Part shown: positions 42,076 through 54,065 of the stretch, in pieces
Layout: each line of letters opens with the position of its first letter
Numbering within the stretch: the stretch's first letter is position 1
The notes under the pieces: model-generated
Databases searched by the model: none
What the model was told of the DNA's origin: nothing
What the model saw: only the letters and a program-made list of their open reading frames with translations
Program-made: the position numbers and the translations under genes
Origin: Ascarosepion bandense
Lineage: Eukaryota; Mollusca; Cephalopoda; Sepiida; Sepiidae
Direction: 5' to 3'
DNA: 64,000 nucleotides
Assembly (NCBI GenBank): GCA_037127315.1
Contig: JBBBDQ010001293.1
Span: forward strand, 1,895,001-1,959,000

Positions 42076-42608
42076 GTGTCCCAGAAGTCGCGCACCATCC
42101 AGATTTTTATTGAAATACATATGAATATCAATTTTATTGATCATAATCATAACAGATGCTCAAATTGTTCACCCTCTGCCTTAAAACATGCATCAATTCT
42201 CTTTCTGTGTTTGAAAAATTTGATGTACTGATGATTTGCTAATAGTTAGCTCCTGGCTTATTTTTCTTACTGATTTCACCAGGCTTCTAGCAATATTCGC
42301 CAGAACCATGGTGGATGTTTCTTCATCAGTTGCAGGATTTCGTCGACAACATCTCTCACGGTCAGCAACTGATCCAGTTTTTATGGAAGCATTTGATCAA
42401 ATGACAGACAGTGGTATGGCTCAATGTTTTTTCTCGCTCAGGATGATTGCGGTTGAATTCTTGAGCTACAGAGCGGTTTGTTGCTCCATCTCTTCCAAAC
42501 AAAAAAACAATTTAACTCTTTCTTGTACTGTTAGTTTCTCGCCCATATCAGATGCAATAACACAGAAAAAAATTAAAATTAGTATATGATGCGTGACTTC
42601 TGGGTCAC
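42076..42608 (-). mobile_element. mariner-like transposon, internally deleted, N-terminal transposase remnant
   Basis: Termini GTGTCCCAGAAGTCGCGCA and (right end, reverse complement) GTGACCCAGAAGTCACGCAT are good inverted repeats. The minus strand starts MGEKLTVQERVKLFFCLEEM, the N-terminal DNA-binding domain. Further on, in broken frame, is VRKISQELTISKSSVHQI, a helix-turn-helix typical of these transposases. The catalytic domain is deleted. About 530 bp remain, so it could only be moved by a relative. Confidence 0.85.
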
Positions 42609-42609
42609 C

Positions 42610-42611
<2 letters not shown>

Positions 42612-42650
<39 letters not shown>
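42612..42650. repeat. (TA)n(TG)n microsatellite
   Basis: Short TA then TG tract at the mariner end. Confidence 0.9.
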
Positions 42651-42651
<1 letters not shown>

Positions 42652-43054
42652 TTCTCGTATAGTCTCCGTATTATTGCTAAAATAATTATTGCTGTCATTA
42701 TTGAGCAATTTTTCTCAAAATTTTTGTTAGCCGTGATATATGTTTAATTATATAATATTACATATATCAATAGTTTTATTTTATTCCATTTTCGAAAAGA
42801 ATAACAGAGAAAAAACCAAACAATCGTACACCATTTCTCAATCGTCCTTGAACTGGTATTGTCTCACTAAAACACTATTTTTTCTTCATAACATGTCCAC
42901 GACACACATATCCACATACACACATGTCCATACATCTACATATGTACATAGAAATGCGCCTGTGTTTATACTTACATATGCCAACAGAAACACATTATAT
43001 GAGTAAACTGATCAATACATGACGGTATAATTAATCCAGGAGGATACAATCAGA

Positions 43055-43364
43055 ATGTGCGTCGTGGTGCAGTGGATATCGGTTCGGAACGAGAAATCGG
43101 GAAGCCGAGTTCGAATTCCAGTTGAATTTCTTGCATTCACTTACGTACAAATAGCCTTGCGAAAAGAAATAATCCGTCTCTTCCCTCCAGTTATGGGTAA
43201 AATAATAGAACAGATTGGGTTCTATAGACTTGACTGACAACCAGTCTACCGCAGAAAGTAATGACAACCTACTGCGGGGTAATCTTCTGCCCAGTGAGTC
43301 ATGTCTCTTTCGAGATATGATCGCCCAAAGCGTGAATCACGATTGGCACTTAACTGACTGACAA
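43055..43364 (+). mobile_element. SINE-A copy, full length
   Basis: TGTGCGTCGTGGTGCAGTGG head, GAGTTCGAATTCCAGTTGAA B box, GGGTAAAATAATAGAACAGA block, terminal hairpin and GGCACTTAACTGACTGA tail. Confidence 0.9.
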
Positions 43365-43384
43365 TCGTATAAGAGTAAACTGAT

Positions 43385-43386
<2 letters not shown>

Positions 43387-43437
<51 letters not shown>
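43387..43437. repeat. (TA)n microsatellite
   Basis: Pure TA tract just 3' of SINE-A. Confidence 0.95.
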
Positions 43438-43439
<2 letters not shown>

Positions 43440-43441
<2 letters not shown>

Positions 43442-44200
43442 AAAAATAGTTTATATTTCAAATTCTTTCAAACAAGTCAATACTGATGGATACTTGTGTC
43501 ACTTTTATCTTGTATTATTTTTTTCAGTTCTTTCGCAATATCTAGATATTAGCTTTGTTTCTGTACTCAAAACATTTGACACCTCGTAAACTTTTAAATT
43601 TGTCTGTCCACATCGATTTAGTCTATTTATGTGTTAGTGTTTTTCATCCATTCAGAGGTGATATAGAACCGTTTGTCAGCAACCTGGTCTAAGGTGAGCT
43701 GAACCTAAAAGTACAAAGAAAGGGATGGTGAATCAACGAGAAATTGGCCCGACGGGGAATAAAATAATCGAAGAAGGTGTGGCTAGGTGTGGGATATTTT
43801 GATTGGAGAAAAAGACCGAAGGAATTGGTGTGTGAACTTTAGAGGTCAAAATGTTTGCGTCTGGATATGTTGGTGTTGAAAGAAGGGAGTAACAATGTTA
43901 ATCAGACGTGTTTAGAAGTAAAGAGCCAAGATTTAACCCCAGGCTATCAACCCACACTCCCTACTCTTCGTCTGGACAGCGTAAATCCTAATTTAATGAT
44001 GTTCACACGAAAATATAAATAAAGCAAATCAATGTAAATAAATGTTTGTCCGTTCTTTGTTTTTGTGCAAAAAATTCATATATCGCTTTATGTGTGTCTG
44101 AGTGCGTGCAAATGAAAATAGACACACGTGTGTGAAAGTAATCATTCTCAACAACCCGATTATAGGTGTATATAAGTAAATATATATACTTTTTCTTAAT
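43440..44200. other. unassigned AT-rich stretch
   Basis: No open frame with a recognisable domain and no family match. Confidence 0.4.
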
Positions 44201-44206
44201 AAGTCT

Positions 44207-44510
44207 GTCAGTTAAGTGCCATACGTGATACACGCTTGGGCGATCATGTCTCGAAAGAGACATGACTGACTGGGCAGAAGATTATCCCGGAGTAGGTTGC
44301 AATTGCTTTTCTGAGGTAGACTGGTTGCCGACCAAGGCTATAGAACCCAATCTGTCCTGTTATTTAACCCATTACTGGAAGGAAGAGACGGATTAGTACC
44401 TTTCCTAAGGGTATTTGCGCGTAAGTGAATACAACGGATTGCAACTGGAATTCGAACTCGGCTCCCCGGTTTCTCGTTCCGAGCCGATATCCACTGTACC
44501 ACAACGCACA
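44207..44510 (-). mobile_element. SINE-A copy, full length
   Basis: Minus strand: TGTGCGTTGTGGTACAGTGG head, GAGTTCGAATTCCAGTTGCA B box, GGTTAAATAACAGGACAGAT block, hairpin, GGCACTTAACTGACAG tail. One of the best copies. Confidence 0.9.
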
Positions 44511-44704
44511 TAATCGACCAAAAACAAGGAAAACCTTAACTTTTAACTGTTTATCCCCAATTTGGTACGGATGAACAAATCTTATTAAATTATAAAGCTA
44601 CAAGAAAATCTAAAACAGACTTTGTCGGTTGATAACTTCATATATATATATTTTTGTTTTTCTAAACATATACTGTTACATATAAGAGACAATGAATGTC
44701 TATT

Positions 44705-44803
44705 ATGTTTAATCATGAGCCGTTCTAAACATCGTATTTTGGCTTTAATTTCAGTTGAAAATAAAGACAAAAATTCTCCAACATTTGGATGATTTTTTAT
44801 TAA
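44705..44803 (+). repeat. dispersed repeat R1, copy 2
   Basis: Near-identical to 9638-9742. The following GTGAGCCGAAAGCTTAGAAG is the 3' part of a hammerhead-like sequence whose 5' part is missing. Confidence 0.75.
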
Positions 44804-44865
44804 GTGAGCCGAAAGCTTAGAAGCAACTTAATTTAACTCCTCACTACATACAAATATAGTGTAAC

Positions 44866-45819
44866 TTTCTGTATGCGACCGTCTTCGGCAGCGACCGCCT
44901 GTTGTTAACGACCGATTTTATATTTGCTAATGTTAATTGACCCTTAGTGAGCGAACACCTCCAGAACGCGACCAGCGACTAACATTAACGAGTGAAAATC
45001 ACTGATCAAGCGACCGCTTTTAAAAAAATCCATTTTAGCCGTACATTGCGAACTTCTAAATTAGGAGAAACTAAATGAGTAATCTAATTCATTTTGATTT
45101 GATCTAAGTCAGGAACACTTCCTAATTGTTTTGTTATTGTAGTGTTGTATCAAACTGTTATTTCTTGTTGAAATGTTCATTTCCGGCTGTTTTATAGAAG
45201 ATATATTGCATTTGACACGCTCAAGGATTTATCACAGTCTCTGTACTGACTTGGATAAATTCAGGGATTGGGAAAATCACAATTATGTCCCTTTCTCAAA
45301 TGTCTATCTCTTTCGTTCCTTAATTTTTTTGTGTATCTATCGACTCTATTTCTATCTGAGTATATCTATCCCTACCTCTCTTTTTATCTATCTCAACCCA
45401 CGATCGCTGTCAGTTTTTTTCTGTTTTTTTTTTTTTGCATGTATTATCACATGATATTATCTTTTGCTATGACTCACTTCTAAAAAAAAAAATGAAACCA
45501 TATAATTTTTTTAAGTCCACTTAAATATTTTTTGTGAATGAATATTTTGGTCTCTTGTTGAACACTGTAAATACGTTTTTTAAAATTTTAAAATGATTTA
45601 TGCTGAATAAACTTCTTTAAAGTTAGGCCATTTCCTTATGTTCTCATTTATTTATTATCAGATTACATGGTAAAATTCGAATATGTACATTCTGATGAGT
45701 GAAATATACGTGACTGGCGTAAATAGGTCATGACTATGAGCCTTTAGTGAGCGACCACCTGCCATATGCAACCAGTTTTTGATGGCAGTAGAGGTGGTCG
45801 CATAAGACAGGGTCTACTG
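44866..45819. mobile_element. pogo/Tigger-like transposon remnant
   Basis: The right end reads GAGGTGGTCGCATAAGACAG-GGTCTACTG followed by TATA, a typical pogo/Tigger terminus ending ...GGGTCTACTG-TA. Subterminal blocks recur on the left (GCGACCGTCTTCGGCAGCGA, CGAACACCTCCAGAACGCGA). The left terminal repeat is missing or too diverged, and no transposase domain is readable, so it is non-autonomous or dead. Confidence 0.7.
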
Positions 45820-45824
45820 TATAT

Positions 45825-46800
45825 AATTAATTGATCAATCCGACGCTTATACCCATCTTTTCTCCATCTGGTAAATGATCGAAGAAGCATTGCCATAAGT
45901 TTGAATCTCACGTCTGAAAGATAATGGAAAGAAATGGTTAGCTTTTGATTCAGTTCCCAGCTTTGGAAAGTCTGTGGCATCGTCTGGTATTGAAAACGCT
46001 GATGGCGGTTTAAGGCCAAACTATTGCCAACAGTGCGTTGCGGCGTGGGGAGAGAAGCAACGAGAACTTTAAAAAACGAAGAGTGGATGAAAGAAGATTC
46101 CATTCCAACCGTCGGTAATTTTGATAGACAAGCCAGGTGAATGATGGAAATTCTTTAACCAAAACAGGAAAATCGCAGAGCAAGATTCCAATCAGCGAGA
46201 ACAATGAAAATCTCCTTTATTTCTACTTCTCACTTATAAAAGGTCTGGAATTCGCGGAGAAAAAAAAAAAAAAGATCGACTAATGGTCACGGCATTAATA
46301 CGAGGGATATAGAGGAAAAGCAATCTAAGACGAAGAACAAGAATTTTATTTATTACCTAGTTATCATCTTACAGTTTCCTTCTCTAACTCCAACCCGATC
46401 TCCCGTACCACCAAATTTTACCCTACCGACCAAATTTTCCCTATTCCAAAATCTCATTTCCCATCAGTTCGGTCCATTCTTTACATCAACACTCAGATCT
46501 TTGTTATTTTATCTTGTTTACATATTTATTTACTGGTTTTGGATTTTTACTGGAACGGGTCTGTCAGTTTAGTTCTGGAAAAACAATGCTGACAACACTT
46601 AGAAGAGAGGGTCGATGATAAAGATAGAAAAGGGTTACGTGGCCGGTGGTCATTGGTTTAGCATAGTAGAGAGAATGCCATTGTAGATGAGGAAGTTAAG
46701 TGGTGGTTGAGGTTTGAAGAATCGGTAGAGTAGATAGGAGATTTAACGCGCGGATTTGGTGTTGGGTAAGTGTCGGACGTTGTTGATTGGGGCGAAGAGA
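45825..46800. other. unassigned stretch
   Basis: The longest frame is 119 codons at 45744-46103 minus, overlapping the pogo terminus. No domain recognised. Confidence 0.4.
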
Positions 46801-46879
46801 TGGGAAAATAACTAATGACACGTGATTGGTGGCGGCGTCTTGCTGGAAACCTTGCGAGTTTTGTACCTCGAAACCTTTT

Positions 46880-47850
46880 CTGTGCTCATTGTATCTTTTT
46901 TTATTTTTCTTATCTTTTATTATTTATGTATTTTTCTTTCCTCATTTTGGTTTCATCGTATCCGGCTTTTCTTTCTGTTCTTTTTTTTTATTTTTTGCAT
47001 TGTCGTCTGCTTTATTTTTTTTTTTTGTTTAATTTTAGACAACATATTCTCCTCCTTTCTTTATAATTATCATCTCCATTCTTTTTCTATACTCCTTTTT
47101 TTTTTCTTAATCTTTGTCATTTTCTTCTTTATTATCTCTCCAGTTTTTCTTCTATGACATTATTCTTGCAGTTTTTTCTTTTTCTTCTACATTACTATAG
47201 TTTTTCTTTCGTCTGTCATAATTCTTATTATTTATTCTTCTTCGTCTCTTTCTTTTTTGACAATAAATTTTACTTTCGTTTCTATCAGTTTTCTTATTAT
47301 TCGACACTGTCTTTTTAGTTTTTCTTAATTTCTCTTTTCTTTTTTTTATATCTATTCTTCTCAGTATTTTTCCTTTTTAACATAGCATTCTTTCATTTAT
47401 ATCAATTTTCATCTTATTATTCGACACTTCCTTTTTAGTTTTTATTAATTTCTCTTTTCTTTTTTTTATATCTATTCTTCTCAGTATTTTTCCTTTTTAA
47501 CATAGCATTCTTTCATTTATATCAATTTTCATCTTATTATTCGACACTTCCTTTTTAGTTTTTCTTCGTCTCTCAATTTTCTTCTTTATTCTCCTCAACA
47601 TTTTTTTTTCTGTTTAACATTGCTTTCCTTCGCCTCTCTTAATTTTTTCTTCTTTTTCTCATCAGCTTTATATTTTTCCTATTTTAGTCGATATTTCCTT
47701 CTCCTTTCATTATTATCATTCTTTTTCAACATTCTGTTTTAGTTGATCTTTATAACTTCATTCTTTATATTCTCTTTTCTTTTACTTCTATGACATTCTA
47801 CCAGTCTTCTTCAAGACAACGTTTTTATTGTTTCTGTTTTATATTCTGTT
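46880..47850. repeat. pyrimidine-rich low-complexity DNA
   Basis: Long T/C-rich region (TTCTTTTTTT type) giving hydrophobic Phe/Leu/Ser frames on the plus strand. Confidence 0.85.
47281..47567. repeat. 120-bp tandem repeat, about 2.4 copies
   Basis: CTTATTATTCGACAC starts at 47293, 47413 and 47533. The second and third units are almost identical, so the duplication is recent. Confidence 0.92.
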
Positions 47851-47855
47851 TCTTT

Positions 47856-48494
47856 TGTAAATTTTCGTTTTAGGTACCGACGGCTTTTCCCCCTTCAAAT
47901 TTATCCAAAATAGCATTATTTCTGCGCAAATGTATATGTTGAACTCAAATCAACAATTAGTTATTGAAGAAACTTACCTTTTTTGCTTTGAAAGTCCAGA
48001 AAAAAAAATTATATCTCGCACTTTTTCTCTCCCGTAACTCTCATTAAGTTATGTAATTAACTGCAGAATGACGTTCTACGCAGGCAGCAATTTTCTGTCA
48101 AATTTCGTCGTTTACTAAAACTTCCGGCGATGTAATTCCTGTTTTGAGCGCAATAAGCGTAGAAATACAATAGCGCATTACTTTAATTCCCGGAAGTACA
48201 TCGCCGGAAGTATCAGTAAATGAAGAAAAATCGAGCAAAAATTTGCCAAAATTAGTTGCATTACGCAGTCTGTCATTCTGCAGTTAATTACATGGCTTCG
48301 TAAGAGTTACGGGAGAGAAAAAGTGCAAGATATAGTTCGTTTTTTTTATGGACATTTAGATAAAAAAAAAAAAGGTAGGTTTCTTCAATAAATAACACTT
48401 GATTTGAGTTCAGCATATACATTTGCACAGAGAGAATGCTATTTTGGATAAATTTGAAGGGGAAAAGCGACGGGATTTAAAACGAAAATTTACC
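47856..48494. mobile_element. long-TIR foldback element with 8-bp target duplication
   Basis: Ends TGTAAATTTTCGTTTT and AAAACGAAAATTTACC. The arms pair over most of their length (AGAAACTTACCTTTTTT against AAAAAAGGTAGGTTTCTT, ACTTCCGGCGATGT against ACATCGCCGGAAGT). GTTTCTTT flanks both sides (47848-47855 and 48495-48502). No coding frame. An 8-bp duplication fits hAT, Merlin or Mutator-like non-autonomous elements; the class is not decided. Confidence 0.85.
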
Positions 48495-48502
48495 GTTTCT
48501 TT

Positions 48503-49222
48503 AATATTTTTCTTTCGTAAAAATAAGTTTTTCTGCCAATTTTCTCTATCAATTTTCTTCTTCAACACCGTATTTTTAGTATTTTTTCAGCTCTCTTAGT
48601 TTCTTCTTTGAATACACTCTCTTGCCCCACTCTTTTGCTTTTTCGGACAAAAACTATATTGGGATACAGATGAAGCTTATCTCTCTTTGCTGGAGGTAAT
48701 TTAAGCGGGTCACATGACGGCCACTTCGTGAGGTCACTCCATACAGAGACCCAAGTGCTTGGGAGTTTTGTTTTCTGCTGCCAGTATGTCATTTAACCAT
48801 GGCAGTGGTTGAATATATTCTTAAGTTCGATATTGAGTGAATCTAGGCAGCTTTCATGCTTCACCACTAATTCAGTTCTTAACCAAATTTCAAACAGTTT
48901 AGAGAATTAAATAGGACACATTCTTAACTTAAAATGGAGAGTAACTACATAAGTACATAAGTGAGTGAGTGAGTGAGTGAGTGAGTGAGTGAGTAATGCT
49001 TTTAATAATAAATCTTATTTTTTATAAATTTTTCTGTTTAATATTTTTGTAAGCAATTTCCAACATTTAAATTCTAATGATATCTTTTATCACTTTTGTT
49101 AATCAATCTTTGCTTATCACTTATCATTTTTTTCAGAATTGATTATCATAATTAATTAAAAATAATCCGTTTTTTACTGTTTTTTAAATTACATATTTAT
49201 ATTTTTTTATACATAAAATTAC

Positions 49223-49258
<36 letters not shown>

Positions 49259-49636
49259 ACCATCCTTGAATGCGGTTTTCAGCATTAAATTTACATTAAA
49301 TTAATAGCGATGCATGGAAAAATCATGGATTACGTGGAAAAATGCGTGCATGAAAAGTAATATTTTTAAGATAAACCTGGAAAATAACAGGACAAGTTAT
49401 TAAACCTGGAAAAAGACAAGATATTTTAGTGACGTAACAAATAAGAAATTTTCTTACTTAAAATGTTGCAGCTAAAAATTAAATTTGAATGCAATATTTT
49501 ACGTAAGGAATTTCTTACTTTTTTACTTCACTAGAATATCTTATCCTTTACTTTTTCAGATTTAATAACTTGTCCTGTTTTTACCAGGTTTAATATAATC
49601 TTAAGAATATTACATTCCATGCGCGCATTGTCCATG

Positions 49637-49674
<38 letters not shown>

Positions 49675-50091
49675 TCAATTAAATCATAGAGTGCAATAGA
49701 AAACACACCAATTAAACTATAGAGTAGGATCCATTCAAACAGATAATTTGTTTCTAATCACTAAGCTAGCATCGTATATAGATGGTTGGGCACTTTCATG
49801 TTTAGTAGAACTTGTATCTGAAAAAAAAATCATCGTTATTCTCAGAAAATCGTTAATAGAATATTTACTCGCAATAAAAAAGTATTATTCTTACAATCCA
49901 AAATAAATTTCGACTTCTTTAATAACCCACAAATAGTTAAGCGTAACAAGCAAATAAATGAAACTAAAAATTTAAACTAAAAATGAACTTTGGTGAATTT
50001 ACTAAATATATAAAATAACTAATTCGGAAATAAGCAAAATTTGGCGATATTATCAACTAAACAAATATTTGAAAGAATACTTGATGCCTAA

Positions 50092-50100
<9 letters not shown>
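48503..50100. other. AT-rich stretch with (GTGA)n at 48961-48995 and (TA)n tracts
   Basis: A GTGA tetranucleotide tract, (TA)n at 49225-49254 and 49640-49671. AAACCTGG-AAA and CTTATCCTTT-style strings near 49380-49590 form a loose inverted pair (CAGGACAAGTTATTAAACCT against TTAATAACTTGTCCTG). No gene recognised. Confidence 0.6.
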
Positions 50101-50101
<1 letters not shown>

Positions 50102-50173
<72 letters not shown>

Positions 50174-50247
50174 CATTTAAAAATCAAATACTACCTTCTC
50201 CAGACAATTAAGTGGGTAGTAGATGATTGTCTAGTGGATTAGACTCG

Positions 50248-50255
<8 letters not shown>
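50102..50255. repeat. left arm of an inverted repeat pair with (TA)n/(GATA)n
   Basis: AAAAATCAAATACTACCTTC, CAGACAATTAAGTGGGTAGT and GGATTAGACTCGATAATATA appear inverted at 50526-50640. Confidence 0.85.
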
Positions 50256-50312
<57 letters not shown>

Positions 50313-50525
50313 GCATACAGAAAATGAAAGTTAGTGGAGTTATACGGTGTTTGCTGAAATGCCAAGAGGCTCTTAGAAAAATATAAATTCCGATGATTTA
50401 TTTGGTCAGTTATGATAGTGAGAAGTTTGCCAAATTGTGAAATTTTCACCATTCTTTTTTCTCACGCTCTCTGTCTTTTTCTCTCCCTCCATCCCCCACT
50501 CTCTCTCTCTCTATATATATATATA

Positions 50526-50604
50526 TATTATCGAGTCTAATCCACTACTACCCACTTAATTGTCTGGATAAGGTAGTATTTGATTTTTAAATCTATCTAT
50601 CTAC

Positions 50605-50665
<61 letters not shown>
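50526..50665. repeat. right arm of the inverted repeat pair
   Basis: TATCGAGTCTAATCCACTAC through GATTTTTAAATCTATC-TATC mirrors 50134-50255. The loop of about 270 bp holds a further (TA)n. Confidence 0.85.
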
Positions 50666-50666
<1 letters not shown>

Positions 50667-50691
50667 CATCCCCTAACTTTTACAACTGCAA

Positions 50692-50748
50692 ATTGCCCGA
50701 TGAGGGACTATTGACAGTATCGAAACACAATAGCTCTTTTGTAGCGGT
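50692..50748 (+). ncRNA. hammerhead-like motif beside (TA)n
   Basis: TTGC, CCGATGA (one change from CTGATGA), stem II GGGACT-...-AGTATC (partly paired), GAAAC, stem III ACAA-...-TTGT, A as the cleavage base, then GCGG pairing with TTGC through G-U pairs. The sequence is a plausible decayed hammerhead. Confidence 0.48.
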
Positions 50749-50869
50749 AAAAAATATATTATAAATACCAATAATAAAAAAAATACTATAAATGTTACTC
50801 GACTACGTATCGAGCACTTTTAAAAAGTAAATGCTACGAACTAAGGATTGTTATTCCATCAGATCTTAC

Positions 50870-50911
<42 letters not shown>

Positions 50912-50913
<2 letters not shown>

Positions 50914-51110
50914 GTAAGATGACGAGCCGTTGTGCGAAACCGCGGTAGGTCTTGGCGATCTTGCGATTTTTTTCGTGTGTTTTTGCTCTGCGTAACTGCC
51001 TTTTTGTTAACACTTTTTGGTTAGTTTTGTATCGAGCACTTTTCTTTCCTGGTGGTTCGTTCCGTTCGAGGGTTTTTTTCTTTACTGTGAAGAACCGTAT
51101 GCATTGTCGG
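50912..51110 (+). repeat. dispersed repeat R2, copy 3
   Basis: GAGCCGTTGTGCGAAACCGC, TTTTTGCTCTGCGTAACTGC, TTTTGTATCGAGCACTTTTC resemble 9785-9960. A TA tract flanked by ATAGTAAGAT/ATCTTACTAT lies just before it. Confidence 0.55.
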
Positions 51111-51262
51111 TCCTACGCAGTTTTCTTTTTTTTCCCCTCTTTGTCCAAAGCTCTATAGCCGAGGACGATAACGGAGTTAGATTCTGCTGGTTATTCATAG
51201 TCTTTAAAAGTTTCTTGTGTAACATTTTAAGATTAGAATACGTACAGAGTCGGTTTTATTAT

Positions 51263-51296
<34 letters not shown>

Positions 51297-51393
51297 CACC
51301 CGAAAAGTACTATTTTTTGGCTAGCTCGCAACAAATCAATATGAAAAAGGTGAGCCAAATAAGAAACCGAAGATTCAACCTTCTGAAAAAAAA

Positions 51394-51462
51394 AAGACGG
51401 TATATAAAAAAAAGACGGTATATAAAAAAAAGACGGTATATAAAAAAAAGACGGTATATAAA
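51394..51462. repeat. 18-bp tandem repeat, four copies
   Basis: GACGGTATATAAAAAAAA repeated four times with no change. Confidence 0.95.
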
Positions 51463-51539
51463 ATGAGAATGCTAGTAATTCTGGTGAGTGGTGGAGCTCA
51501 ACGGGAAAAATGATCGTGGGTATGTGAAAACGATTTGGC

Positions 51540-52735
51540 ATTCACTGTCTTATATAATCATTTTGGATGCGTAAACGTACTTTCTTCAGTTTCTAAGAAG
51601 TTCCACGTCGAACACACTACCATTATTTGAACTTTCCAAACCCACGTACTGCAAAAACGCTCGGAATACGATGATATAATAGAAAGTTTTTTCTGTTTTT
51701 TTTTTTTTTTTGTTTTTTTTTCTTGTTCGTTTTGTTTTTGTTTTGCAAACTTAACTTTCTTCACCGATATTAACATTCAGTCACTCATCAGTCTAACAGA
51801 CATGCTTGGTTCTGTATAAGGTATTTACCCTCCTATTAGAATCAAATTTAAAATTCATTAGTTGGTAAACCGAGGAAAATGCCGTTTATTTTTTTATTGC
51901 TTTAAGCTGTAACATATTTTTTTTGAAAAAGCACTGAGATTTCAACCTAGTTCCCAAGACTATTCCAAGAGCAATTCCCAGAAAACTGACTCCAACTTTA
52001 CGGATTATGTTCCTCTCAACGATCATTGCAAGTCTTAACAGATTCAAAACATAAAACTCGTTTCCTGATATTTATTAAGTTTAGTTGTATATTTGTCGTT
52101 TCCACCTAAATATCTAACACAATAGCGACATAAACATTAAACACGCCCACAAAATATTTATAAACCAATAACACGCAATTAAGTGATTACATTTTAAGAC
52201 ACACCAAATGAACCATAAAATACAAATCAGAAAGCTTGTTTTAGGTAGAAACGGCTAAAATATCGTGTGGTAAGTTGTAGTTATACCACGTGATATTCTA
52301 AGGTCAATTATGAATAGATAAAATAATATAATTCTGAAGCCGATTCTTTAAAAAAATAGTATAAATATCCGGTCCCAAAAAGAAGTTCACGTAACTGTAG
52401 CTGCTGATATTCAAGACTTTATGCATGTCCACATACAAAAGCAACGCCCAGTTAAGTCACAGACGAAACTACAAAGAGACCACCTCTCATTCAATACATT
52501 TAACCAACTTGTATTCTTGTACAAAAAATTACTGCTATTTGTTCATACTAAGTTGTCTTTTTCTACTGAATTTTATTCTTTCTATGAAAGTCGTGAACTT
52601 ATTCTAAACGGCCGAATTACGAGCAGTTCCGCAACAATATTTAGATTCATTGTATCGAACGAATTCCGACACACCGAATTTTGACGGTTGAGGAGAGGGA
52701 TTCCTATATAGTTCTAAATAAAGCTTTAATAAGTT
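51540..52735. other. unassigned AT-rich stretch
   Basis: The 87-codon frame at 52421-52684 has no recognisable domain. No repeat family matched. Confidence 0.4.
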
Positions 52736-52742
52736 TTACTTT

Positions 52743-52800
52743 AATCATTTCCCCACAAGCAAGGTGACGATGCCACTAAGACGCGAGGGGTTACTCTGCG
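52743..52800 (-). mobile_element. LINE-A/SINE-B type tail, isolated and diverged
   Basis: Minus strand: GTAACCCCTCGCGTCTTAGT-GGCATCGTCACCTTGCTTGT-GGGGAAATGATT parallels the LINE-A/SINE-B tail. Confidence 0.5.
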
Positions 52801-53040
52801 TTAAAGAGAACGAAGGAAGACTTTAGAAGGAACAAAAAAGTGTACATCTCGGACAAGTTAGGACTTTAGAGAAATTGTACCATCATGGTGTCTGAAGTAG
52901 GGATGTAAAATATGAAACAAAGTTTTAGTGACAGGAACATTTTCAACAAAAAACAAGCAAACAAAAAAAAAAAGCAAATCGTATGTTGCTGTCTGAGAAA
53001 TGAACCTCTTCAACTGCTTGACAACGGGGAATGATATATG

Positions 53041-53265
53041 TACAGGATAAGATAGTTAAATTGTCGCCATTTTATACTTTTACTTTCGCGCATGCGCGTT
53101 GTTTGTCTTTGATTTTGGTGCCTGAGGGCAGTTGGACACTGTCTGTAGGAAAAAGAACAACATGATTCAATTCACACCGCTAGAAATTTGGAAACAGCAT
53201 GCTGTTCTCCACCGAAAACTCCAATACGAATATTTCAGAGTATTTAGCAGAAAGATTTTCATTAA
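53041..53265 (+). mobile_element. mariner/Tc1-type element, left-end fragment
   Basis: ATAGTTAAATTGTCGCCATT, CGCATGCGCGTTGTTT and GTCTGTAGGAAAAAGAAC match the left end of the element at 2765, through the GAATATTT block. The remainder is deleted. Confidence 0.75.
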
Positions 53266-53754
53266 ATTGCTACAACGACGATGTAAATTATCCTTTTTTA
53301 TTGCAATAAAGTTTGTCGAGTAACGTACGTAAAGGGTTTGAGTGAATAGATTGCAGAACACCGATAAAGTGTGATGGTGACGAGACGAATCATTATTTCG
53401 TGTAAATGCTGAATATCTGAAAATCCCCTAAGTTATCCAAGCATAGAAATGAATACAATATGGGAACCAGTAATACGGAGTGCTAGTGAAAAACAATTAC
53501 AAAAACAAGAATTGTAATATGAGCTATGGCAAAAAAATATGATGCTGAGGGATTACGCTCATAAAATCATATGCTGATGTCCGTAAGGACATATGGCTCA
53601 GTGTACAAAAGCGTTGGTTAGATTCAGCAACTTGACCTAAAGATTTTTGAGTTCAATACCTGTCTACAGCTATTGTTCATTTTCTTTCAGTCTGGCAACT
53701 ACGCTACGCTTGAAATTATGCGCTCTTTCGAAGTCATTTATCTCATTTCTGCAA

Positions 53755-53848
53755 TATTTTCATCCCTCCCCTACCCGCTTCCTGACACCCTCTGTATTCT
53801 GTCACTCTTTCTCATAACTTTCCCCCTATGTAGCTTCCTGCTTGCTTG
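53755..53848 (+). mobile_element. LINE-A 3' UTR tail, isolated
   Basis: CCTGACACCCTCTGTATTCT, CCCCCTATGTAGCTTCCTGC and TTGCTTGGGGCGATA match the end of LINE-A at 8600-8720, running into (TA)n. Confidence 0.55.
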
Positions 53849-53851
53849 GGG

Positions 53852-53892
<41 letters not shown>

Positions 53893-53897
<5 letters not shown>

Positions 53898-54006
53898 TCA
53901 GATACTTCAATCCAAGGGAAAAAAGCAGGAAGGTAAATTCCAAAAACCCGATCCTAATTAATATTCAAAATTTTATTTTAATATTAAAAAATGATACAGG
54001 AAGAGA
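53893..54006 (+). repeat. dispersed repeat R4, copy 2
   Basis: Matches 17225-17342. It lies between (TA)n and the foldback at 54040. Confidence 0.85.
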
Positions 54007-54065
54007 GCTCCATGTAATAAAATATTACAGAGCAAATATATATTAAAAAAGGATTAATTCAAAGA

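Noticed and set aside
45744..46103. 119-codon minus-strand frame
   Set aside because: Overlaps the end of a pogo-like transposon and has no recognisable domain.
51780..51805. CTGATGAG string on the minus strand
   Set aside because: No GAAA or stem II at the right distance; chance match.
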